Positions 8,801 to 14,877 of a stretch of 16,527 bases of DNA are shown in pieces. The notes under the pieces are model-generated. The model did not search any database. It saw only the letters and a program-made list of their open reading frames with translations, and was not told the origin of the DNA. The stretch is from assembly GCA_003646055.1 (NCBI GenBank), contig QNDZ01000016.1, positions 1 through 16,527 on the forward strand, written 5' to 3'. A program made the translations under genes and the position numbers. Source of the stretch: a bacterium. GTDB taxonomy: Bacteria > Hydrothermota > UBA3072 > B12-G15. Position 1 is the stretch's first letter. Each line of letters begins with the position of its first letter.

Positions 8801-9421
8801 CCCCGATACAGAGATGCATACTCCTTTGATACGCTCTTCAATGTGGTTTCCCTCTTTATGGGTCCGGCTTCTGATAGTGTTTATGGTGAAGCAGGCACAA
8901 TTTTTGATGGGTTTTCATCGATAGTTTCAGAAGAACAGCTTGCACAGGATAGGTTCAAAACCAATGTTACTTCAGTTGCCGCTCTTATCAACCAGAGAGG
9001 AGATACTATCGCACATTACTATGATAGCGGAACCTACAGGACCTTTGGCAGTTCTGTCCCAATCCAGAGGCTCCATCCCCTGACAACAAAAGATTTTGTC
9101 CAGAGGGTTTATAGCTTCCTGATCGGTGCCACTGATGTTCCTGAATTTATTCCCCAAAAACCCTTTATAACATCCAGCAGTAATCTGTTCCTTTCAAAGG
9201 TTGTCTTGAATATTGGGCTTCCAGAGAAAACTGATGTCCTTATATCGGTTTATGACCTTTCCGGCAGAAAAAGGCAGGTCATCCACAACCGTGAAATGAA
9301 AGCAGGCATAACGAGGGTCTCTTTTGATGGGGAGAAATTTCCTTCAGGTGTTTACTTTATAACAGCCACTGCCAGAGGAATTGGGGAGATAGGCAAGATA
9401 AAAATAGTGAAGTTGAAGTAA
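5813..9421 (+). CDS. Large secreted mosaic protein with two degenerate GATase-like domains, immune-inhibitor-A-like and CARDB-like modules, T9SS-like tail
   Basis: From ATG 5813 the protein has 1202 residues. A hydrophobic start (MFFITLLFSVGLNTFS) without basic residues suggests export. Residues about 49-268 form a class I glutamine-amidotransferase-like fold (VLFVDDDGG; NSGGNLWLSGED). The expected nucleophile-elbow Cys is absent (SGED at 137-140), so it is probably non-catalytic. Residues about 386-533 resemble the immune inhibitor A/MAM-like beta-sandwich (YDDYETGLDLW; EGWFVDEFLIEG). About 534-638 is Ig-like (TPPIVRYRGP), 630-793 an unassigned beta domain, and 791-898 CARDB-like. Residues about 903-1116 look like a diverged second copy of the first domain (MYLEG; SDSVYGEAGTIFDG against CDTVYGVGDTIGDA). 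The tail, about 1123-1202, is a T9SS type A-like domain (VYDLSGRK, SGVYF). No protease active site is visible. It probably follows the KP-43-like protease in one transcript. Its role is unknown; an adhesive or scaffold function is inference only. Confidence 0.9.
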   Translation: MFFITLLFSVGLNTFSHPITHEKVVRSFPITPQIQILNKAEKSLPKQSTVLFVDDDGGQLSSEGVGYETYWLEIISSLGISYEVFSINDSTFRPDSNLLKSYTIVIWNEPDFNTSLTADDTVHLLAYLNSGGNLWLSGEDVLYNLENGPGIPSYLYVLSYSDEGCDTVYGVGDTIGDAFVFPLDSISRLTNDPNSDWSDQITIDTNNADSSFRSVKVNTGHRGIVGYRVDSAGTTKNGKLFFFGAPFEALRKSDRVNFMSSVFGYFGVTIQSYDLYPVSIMWPKKFSNIDGPNSVIFKLSNISTDTVPDFYAVVRIYDKLSNLVYGDSLLIHGFPANSDTTIQLTDWSVFTKDTFTVYAYANLSQDSDHSNDTLSRQVYTTHVIVYDDYETGLDLWTGVWDITDEYSYDGDYSYTDTAYANYPDQSILASSLKETLQFSSFADAKLSFWTKHYIEAGFDYGYLILQDLVSGKMETLAIFNGDSANWYKITSTLGNYTGTQYRLTLKLVSDYGYNEEGWFVDEFLIEGLDTDVTPPIVRYRGPDTYRDGVSGSLNLPVYIFDRNGVQAETLFYSVEGGGASGIIPDSSHGDTFFFNIPQQPTGSRIDYWVKAVDTNGNAIETAHQTYFQGIIIAYDDGEPEAYYIWEQGDRIASRFEPFGANKFIQPRKLFFYWYTDFDTPPDTVGINLFLEEDTLPSQEKILPSDIIFYPGDQLNQSRPYGFTYVDVPDTSLKIPQPFYVSAENTSSSQYPVFGADQSGSVGNSYYYYQGSWYHFTDEDFMIRVLCDTGTVHYDVSLLSITSPWVIVKPGVYYTPEVIVANVSDSGFACVSRLSVDSSGIEVFSSYDTTYLNAGDTLSITYEQWKPMGFDVYYIITARIESSEDQNIFNNTYVETVYSGVPSGQFLLWNPAPNEVFGKTLYSILRDSLGLKGFYTSDLKFFAPYIGNFLTLWATFGDYPDRYILPDTSEEVDIIKSFLNNYKMGMYLEGTRCWYYDPRYRDAYSFDTLFNVVSLFMGPASDSVYGEAGTIFDGFSSIVSEEQLAQDRFKTNVTSVAALINQRGDTIAHYYDSGTYRTFGSSVPIQRLHPLTTKDFVQRVYSFLIGATDVPEFIPQKPFITSSSNLFLSKVVLNIGLPEKTDVLISVYDLSGRKRQVIHNREMKAGITRVSFDGEKFPSGVYFITATARGIGEIGKIKIVKLK

Positions 9422-9422
9422 T

Positions 9423-9452
9423 AAAAAAGGGGGGCATTCAGCCCCCCTTTTT
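9423..9452. terminator. Bidirectional intrinsic terminator between convergent genes
   Basis: A perfect 7-base stem GGGGGGC/GCCCCCC (9429-9435 with 9441-9447) encloses the loop ATTCA (9436-9440). It is flanked by six A (9423-9428) and five T (9448-9452), so it has the stem-plus-U-tract form on both strands. It starts one base after the TAA of the plus-strand gene (9419-9421). Its T-tract overlaps the TAA stop (9453-9451) of the minus-strand protease. It should end both operons. Confidence 0.93.
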
Positions 9453-12400
9453 ACTTCAGGATTACCACCTTATCCAAAATTCTCTTATTTTCACCTCTGA
9501 GAACAACAAAATAAAGTCCACTTGCCAGGTTTCCAAGGCTGTATCTATATATTCCTGCTCTCATCTCCTTTCCATCTATCAATGTTAACACCTTTCTTCC
9601 TGTTATATCAAACAGAGAGAGTTCAATTCTCATTTTCGACGGCACACTTACATTGAGAAGATGACTGGCTGGACTAAACGCAAATGAAAGTTTGTCTATG
9701 GGATTGAAAATCACCCGTGTCTCTCTGGTCTCAACATGCCCATCTTCAAAGGTTGATTTCACTCTGTACCAGTAAACCCTGCCGGGATCAACATCTGCAT
9801 CAAGAAATACGCAATCGCCGGTTCTTCCGATAAGTGAGAAATGCTGGTTGTCCTCTGATCTGTATATCTCCGATGATAAAATCCCATTACCAGCAATGTT
9901 TATAACCACGCCTTCCATGGTGATTGAGTAACTCAGATACATAGAATGTGTGGCAAGGGGAGCAGCGGAGGCATATTCATCTGTCCCAGTGTTTTTAATG
10001 TATACAGTAAAGCTTGCTCCCTTTGCTGTAACATTGTCATTCTTCCAGACAACTATTGCAATAGTATCATTTGCATTAAGGGATAGAGATAGGCCTTCGT
10101 CACCTCCTGCACCATTCACATCCGATTCAGTTCCCTTAGACCTTCCCATCACATTATTCCCGTAATAGACACCAATTCCCAGGTCAGAACCACTTGTATT
10201 CACAACAGAACATGCATATGTGGCCGTTGTTGGAACAGCCAATTCGTATACCTTCACAACATCAGAAGAATAATTGAAACTATCTGGCTGACCCACTCTT
10301 GTTGCGCTCCAGCTCTGGAATCTGTATCTGGTCTTTGAAAGATTCACATAAGCAGAATCTCTGCTGTCAAGGAAATTGTAAATTCCAACATAAACAGAAT
10401 CAATATTTCTTCCATCCATGACAACAAAGTCCACCATCCCAGGACCCAATGCAGAGGCTCCTATAGTATGGGAATATCCAGTGTATGGGTCTGTGGGACC
10501 ATCTGAATACACCTTAAGGTCAACATCAAATGTATCTCCAGCAACATTGATGTTGAAATCCCTCACACCAAACACATACCATCTTGGCTCAGTAAGGTTA
10601 AGTTTGTAAGCAGTGCAGTTCTCAAGATATCCTGCAAATGGTCCTGTCATTGGAGGAATCCATGATTCAAGAACAGATGTATCAACGGGGAAAACAGGCG
10701 CTCTGAAATTATACTGCTTGCCCCAGTATCTATAAGAAACATTAAACACATTCCCCTGGACATTGTCATTGTAGTCGGCCCACATAAGGAGTGTATGCCT
10801 TCCACCCGGCACATAAACACTCTGGTCAGAGTATGTAAGGCTGGTGTAAGCATTAAGGTTGGTGGCTGTCCCATACCAGACAGAATAGTTGTCCAGGAAG
10901 CAATAGTTCTCCCATGTTTCTCTTGCTGTCCCGGAGGATGTTGAGATATCCACAGGAGACCTGTTTATCAATGCAAGGTGGGTATATACATTTCCAGAGC
11001 CATCCACCCATGAACCCGAGAGGTTTGAGGGAATGGTATGGGTGCCTGTAGCATTCGTGGGAAGTACAGACCAATCCCAGCCACTGGGCCTGAAGTAGGA
11101 AACGGTTGGATGGTCCTCTCTTAAGAATACATATGCTGCCATTGGAGCGTCCACATATAATCCCCAACCAGAACCATCATTGTATGCTGTTACCGATGCA
11201 ATAAGAGGGCTGGCATTGTTTAATGGATAGTTATACTCATTCTGAAGGCCTTCAACCCTTGTGGCAGTGTTCTTATAACCCACCCAGAACCTGCCAGGGA
11301 GTCTCATACCCACATAGAAGAATTGCCAGGAGGGGTCTGTAACTTCATTATCCGAGCTCTGTGACCATAGGACAGCACCAGGCAGTCCATTGTTGTCTGC
11401 CCATATGTATGCGTCAAACTCCCCTGGATTTTTAGAGTTGTTACACATATATGATTTACTCCAGTAAATAAGACCGATTGATTCCACATAAACAGAATCT
11501 AATTCAGTATTCCCGATGTAGAAGTCTGTTGCAAAATACCAGCTGCTAAAGTTATAACTGCATATATCAAAGGCTACAAGCCCACCTGTCCCTGCGGAGT
11601 AAAAAAGTGTATCCCCAGGTGTTGGTTGCCATGGCTCGTCAACATCAAAGGTGAATGTATCATTATAGGTACTCCCGGAACCATAACTCCCCTGAACAAT
11701 ACACCTGAATGTTAATGTCCTTCCCTTGAGGGAGTCCAGATCCCAGAACCTTATTACCCACGGGTCATTGTAGTTGTTGGCTGTCTCGTCGCCCGTCTGG
11801 ACAATGCCAACAGTGGATGTATTGTCTATAATGTTCACCCTGGTGGATGTGTATGTGTTTGCAGGTTCAAGGGTGAGGGTTGTATTGTAGCATGGGATTC
11901 CATTGTTTTTTAAGGATATGTATAGTCCAAGCTTTTCGCCAGGGTCAATCCATCCATCATCATTTCCATAAAGTTTATCCTTTATGTTGCATGAAACAGA
12001 CCTTATAAAAGGTTTTGTTATTGCTTCAGTTTTCACAATCGGTCTCCACATGAATGTTCCCCACCAGGACGAGCCCCACCAAGAGGTCGGGTCTGTTCTA
12101 TCGTTCGTTGAAAGGTCATATGGTGGATTCACACCGTAATTGTCGTCCTGCCATGGGACACATGTGGAGTTTACCTTCCTTATGCCAACCCAGAATCTCC
12201 CAGCGCTACCAATGTATATATCCGGGTTCACATCAACGGTTGTCCAGGCATCTGCTGTTCCCACATCTATGATTGCATAACCCCAGAGTTCTGAATCAGG
12301 TGCATTGTTTGCTGAATTGTCCTTCCAGACAAAAAGCGTCTCCCCTGTCCCTGTTCCGTCAAAGTATAGCTGGATTGCAATCAGTGTGCATGGTGAGGCA

Positions 12401-14223
12401 ACCTCAAAGGAGGATGCAAAGTAGTTGTAGTTTGCATACTCATCATCATTGCCTGTATTATATGTTGGTGTATCATCATCATTCACAAGGGTATCCTCGT
12501 ATCCGGGCTTGTTTGAGAAGTCCGTAACCAGGTGGAAGAAGTCCCAATCCTGGTAACCACCGTCCGCAGTTATGCGGAGGGTGAAGTAAACCCACAGGGT
12601 ATCATCAAGGGTTGCGGGCATCCTCAACTGGAAGGAGTTGTTTGATGCTGAATCACCTGTCCCAAGATTTCCAAAGGAAAACGGTCCCTGTGCCCTCCAG
12701 CGAATACTTGAGTTATCTTTATATACAAGTTTTGCAGAGACATTTGTTGCAGGTGCACCAGTGTTCTTCAATGTTATCCTTAAATGGGGGTTACCATCAC
12801 CACCACCCAGAACCCCATTGTTCCCATCCTCAACCACAACAGAAGAGATGAAGATATGTGGAACCTCTGGTGCAGGAAGATTGTTCAGGACCTTTTCAGC
12901 ATCAATCCTTCCCCATCCAAAGGAGTCATTGGGCCATGCATCAATGTCGCCATTCAGGTAAGCATAATCCGTGAGATACTGATAGAGCCTCCTTATTCTT
13001 GCAGTGTCCTGATACTCCCCAAAGGTGTTTGCCTGAAGAATGTCCGCAATCAGGCCCGCAGCATGGGGCGTTGCAGCAGATGTTCCATTGAAGGATTGGA
13101 AATTACCATCTGGAGCGGATGTGTATGTTGGTTCTGCAGGTGCAATAATATCCGGTTTATGTCTGTTCCAGTCCGGTCTGGGCCACCAGTTTGTGTTATT
13201 CCAGGGGGATTGGTTGGGTTCAGGTCCCCTTGAGGAATACCAGGCTATCCATTCCTCATCCCAGTAAGTTGCACCCACACCAATAACCATAGGGTATTCA
13301 CCTGGACAGCTTGTTGTATTGGCATCAGGACCTTCGTTACCCACGGCAAAAACAGGTATTATATCGTCAAGCAACATGGTTTGTATTTCATCCCAGAAAC
13401 GGGTATCATTCTGTGCATACCCCCATGAGTTGGTGGTCAGGTCGGGCTTCAATGAATCAGGAAGGTCGCAGAACCACTGCATTCCATTGGAAAGTTGTGT
13501 CTCTGTTGCCCTTCCCAGAGAATCCAGTGCCTTGCACACAATAATCTGAGCACCAGGTGCAGCCCCTATCCCATGCTCACCAACAGCAAAACCTGCTGTG
13601 CCTGTTCCATGTCCTTCATCGTCGTATGGAACATCTGAAGGATTGTATGTGAACTCATCATGCCATCCACCCTGTTTCCTCCACCTGTGCCTCAATACAG
13701 GATGGTAGTAATCCATACCTGTATCCATATGGCCAATCACAATTCCGTTTCCCCTGTACCCCCTTTCCCAGGCGATTGGTGCCTTTATGTTCTCCATTGA
13801 ACCAGAGACATAATCCTCACCAGGATAGAAGTTTGAGAGGATTACACTTTCCACATCAGGTATTACCTTCACAGGCTCATCATCCCTGACCAAGATATCC
13901 TTGCCAAACTTATCTTCAAGTTTAAGTATTATCGTCTTTTGGAGTTTCCGAACACCAATCTTGTTTGCAATCCAGAGTTGGGTAATTTTTTCCTGAGGGA
14001 CCCCTTCTTTCTTTAAAAATTCAATGATCGGTGCCTGTGACTGGCTCGTAAACTCCTTGAGATAGGATTTCCAGTCGCCCTTCGACTTTTTCAATGCCCA
14101 GGCATATGAATAATCCGCTGAAGGTAACCTGATAAGAATATTTATGCTATCATTCCCCTTCATTTCACCCAACCTGGTCTGGAGTGAAGGTGCCAATATA
14201 GAAAGCAGGAGAAAAATGGTCAT
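9451..14223 (-). CDS. Secreted bacillopeptidase F-like S8 serine protease with duplicated beta modules and T9SS-like C-terminal domain
   Basis: This is a 1590-residue secreted endopeptidase. ATG 14223 has GGGAGG (14235-14230) six bases upstream. The N-terminus MTIFLLLSILAPSLQ is a short signal without basic residues. Residues about 18-135 are an I9-like propeptide (LWIANKIGVRKLQ). The catalytic residues are Asp167 (GHMDTGMD), His205 (EGHGTGTAG), Asn296 (AVGNEGP) and Ser382 (NGTSAATPHAAG). The segments ALDSLGRAT and TNSWGYAQND fit the bacillopeptidase F subgroup. A CARDB-like plus beta-sandwich pair spans about 455-735 and is repeated at about 738-1035 (GRFWVGIRK and GRFWVGYKN). A long beta-rich region without clear assignment spans about 1040-1425. 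A fibronectin III-like domain sits at about 1430-1505. The tail, 1510-1590, is T9SS type A-like (LFDITGRKVL, SGLYFVV, ending VVILK). Its start overlaps the stop of the upstream small gene by four bases, implying translational coupling. Confidence 0.95.
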   Translation of the reverse strand: MTIFLLLSILAPSLQTRLGEMKGNDSINILIRLPSADYSYAWALKKSKGDWKSYLKEFTSQSQAPIIEFLKKEGVPQEKITQLWIANKIGVRKLQKTIILKLEDKFGKDILVRDDEPVKVIPDVESVILSNFYPGEDYVSGSMENIKAPIAWERGYRGNGIVIGHMDTGMDYYHPVLRHRWRKQGGWHDEFTYNPSDVPYDDEGHGTGTAGFAVGEHGIGAAPGAQIIVCKALDSLGRATETQLSNGMQWFCDLPDSLKPDLTTNSWGYAQNDTRFWDEIQTMLLDDIIPVFAVGNEGPDANTTSCPGEYPMVIGVGATYWDEEWIAWYSSRGPEPNQSPWNNTNWWPRPDWNRHKPDIIAPAEPTYTSAPDGNFQSFNGTSAATPHAAGLIADILQANTFGEYQDTARIRRLYQYLTDYAYLNGDIDAWPNDSFGWGRIDAEKVLNNLPAPEVPHIFISSVVVEDGNNGVLGGGDGNPHLRITLKNTGAPATNVSAKLVYKDNSSIRWRAQGPFSFGNLGTGDSASNNSFQLRMPATLDDTLWVYFTLRITADGGYQDWDFFHLVTDFSNKPGYEDTLVNDDDTPTYNTGNDDEYANYNYFASSFEVASPCTLIAIQLYFDGTGTGETLFVWKDNSANNAPDSELWGYAIIDVGTADAWTTVDVNPDIYIGSAGRFWVGIRKVNSTCVPWQDDNYGVNPPYDLSTNDRTDPTSWWGSSWWGTFMWRPIVKTEAITKPFIRSVSCNIKDKLYGNDDGWIDPGEKLGLYISLKNNGIPCYNTTLTLEPANTYTSTRVNIIDNTSTVGIVQTGDETANNYNDPWVIRFWDLDSLKGRTLTFRCIVQGSYGSGSTYNDTFTFDVDEPWQPTPGDTLFYSAGTGGLVAFDICSYNFSSWYFATDFYIGNTELDSVYVESIGLIYWSKSYMCNNSKNPGEFDAYIWADNNGLPGAVLWSQSSDNEVTDPSWQFFYVGMRLPGRFWVGYKNTATRVEGLQNEYNYPLNNASPLIASVTAYNDGSGWGLYVDAPMAAYVFLREDHPTVSYFRPSGWDWSVLPTNATGTHTIPSNLSGSWVDGSGNVYTHLALINRSPVDISTSSGTARETWENYCFLDNYSVWYGTATNLNAYTSLTYSDQSVYVPGGRHTLLMWADYNDNVQGNVFNVSYRYWGKQYNFRAPVFPVDTSVLESWIPPMTGPFAGYLENCTAYKLNLTEPRWYVFGVRDFNINVAGDTFDVDLKVYSDGPTDPYTGYSHTIGASALGPGMVDFVVMDGRNIDSVYVGIYNFLDSRDSAYVNLSKTRYRFQSWSATRVGQPDSFNYSSDVVKVYELAVPTTATYACSVVNTSGSDLGIGVYYGNNVMGRSKGTESDVNGAGGDEGLSLSLNANDTIAIVVWKNDNVTAKGASFTVYIKNTGTDEYASAAPLATHSMYLSYSITMEGVVINIAGNGILSSEIYRSEDNQHFSLIGRTGDCVFLDADVDPGRVYWYRVKSTFEDGHVETRETRVIFNPIDKLSFAFSPASHLLNVSVPSKMRIELSLFDITGRKVLTLIDGKEMRAGIYRYSLGNLASGLYFVVLRGENKRILDKVVILK

Positions 14224-14678
14224 CTTATACCTCCCTTTTTCACCTTTTCAATCTCCCTTTCCTTAAACTCCATTATCTGTTTCATTCCTTCAAGCTTCAG
14301 TCTTTCAATATTCTTTTGATACTCAATGGATTTTTTCCCTTTTGATAGTTTTACCTTGCTCTGAAGATTCTCAATCCTTTTCTCAACCTTTTCAAAAACA
14401 ATGGCTTCAACGGGGGATGTTATTATCATGGGCTTCATTTTTTCGTCAGGTAAACCGAACGCTTTGGTATTAAGATAAAAAGGTGTAGCCTGAGGAATAT
14501 TGTCCTCAACCTTCAAAAACTGCCTCAAAAATGCCGCCTTTGCTGGTGGAAGAATCATTATTTCAGCATACTTTAGTTTTGGGTTAATCATCTTCCATCG
14601 TGGTTGCAGGTAAATTATATGGTCTGGGGGAATCTCGCTTCCAAAAAGTAGATATGATAGCAACATTAACAACACCAT
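14220..14678 (-). CDS. Small exported protein with C-terminal coiled coil, coupled to the bacillopeptidase F-like protease
   Basis: The gene encodes 152 residues from ATG 14678, chosen because AAGGAGG (14690-14684) sits five bases upstream. The longer open frame begins with TTG at 14744, upstream of the predicted promoter's transcript start, and has no such site. The N-terminus MVLLMLLSYLLFGSE is a short hydrophobic signal lacking basic residues. The middle part contains IPPDHIIYLQPRW and PVEAIVFEKVEKR. Residues about 92-148 are rich in Lys, Glu, Leu and Ile in a heptad-like pattern, suggesting a helix or coiled coil. The TGA stop (14222-14220) overlaps the protease ATG (14223-14221) as ATGA, so translation is probably coupled. 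I do not recognise the family. A periplasmic partner of the protease (chaperone, inhibitor or tether) is a reasonable guess from position only. Confidence 0.82.
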   Translation of the reverse strand: MVLLMLLSYLLFGSEIPPDHIIYLQPRWKMINPKLKYAEIMILPPAKAAFLRQFLKVEDNIPQATPFYLNTKAFGLPDEKMKPMIITSPVEAIVFEKVEKRIENLQSKVKLSKGKKSIEYQKNIERLKLEGMKQIMEFKEREIEKVKKGGIR

Positions 14679-14697
14679 AAAAACCTCCTTTTTTATC

Positions 14698-14726
14698 ACT
14701 ATATACAACTTCCATTCCAGAATCAA
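14698..14726 (-). promoter_or_regulatory. Candidate sigma70-type promoter of the small protein-protease operon
   Basis: On the minus strand TTGATT (14726-14721) is followed after exactly 17 bases by TATAGT (14703-14698). The transcript would begin near 14691, just ahead of the Shine-Dalgarno at 14690-14684. The box sits in the block 14714-14737, which is 23/24 identical to 1691-1714 upstream of the C25 gene, with the same 17-base spacing. This copy has the better -10. Confidence 0.65.
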
Positions 14727-14771
14727 TCCATTGAAAAACAACAATTTTCTTTACAGGGGGTGTGAATTTTT

Positions 14772-14820
14772 TTCCCTACCAAAGGAAAAATTTTCCACAA
14801 TGGAACAAATCATTAAACTG
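14772..14820. promoter_or_regulatory. Operator-like array of alternating TTCC/GGAA half-sites, copy 2
   Basis: TTCC lies at 14772-14775 and 14793-14796, and GGAA at 14784-14787 and 14802-14805. The order and spacing (12, 9, 9 bases) nearly match copy 1 (11, 9, 8). The stretch from AAGGAAAA to AAACTG (14782-14820) aligns with 1757-1794 with one or two one-base gaps and few substitutions, and includes the shared GGAACAAATCAT. It lies between the promoters of two divergent operons, as copy 1 does, and is probably a regulator-binding site. Confidence 0.55.
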
Positions 14821-14843
14821 GTATGTCATATTAGTAAAGCCTA

Positions 14844-14869
14844 TTGACAATAACAGGTTTTTTGATAAC
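14844..14869 (+). promoter_or_regulatory. Candidate promoter element upstream of bamA
   Basis: TTGACA (14844-14849) in the context TATTGACAA matches the element at 1818-1826 upstream of the KP-43-like protease. Its distance from the last GGAA half-site is also conserved (42 against 44 bases). The best nearby -10 is GATAAC (14864-14869), with a short 14-base spacer. That would put the transcript start at or just before ATG 14878, implying a leaderless or near-leaderless message. The -35 is convincing; the -10 is not. Confidence 0.45.
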
Positions 14870-14877
14870 TTCAACTT

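Noticed and set aside
10853..11167. A 104-codon minus-strand open frame in another frame
   Set aside because: It lies inside the protease gene and has no recognisable domain. The in-frame protease sequence is beta-rich and continuous through it.
12784..13233. A 149-codon open frame on the plus strand, with several shorter neighbours between 12054 and 13549
   Set aside because: They lie wholly antisense to the bacillopeptidase F-like protease and overlap each other in different frames. Their translations are Cys-, Ser-, His- and Pro-rich and low in complexity, as expected of shadows. The minus-strand frame encodes a clear catalytic domain.
14679..14744. Upstream extension of the small protein gene from TTG 14744
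   Set aside because: The extension runs across the predicted promoter (-35 and -10 at 14726-14698) and has no Shine-Dalgarno. ATG 14678 has a strong one.
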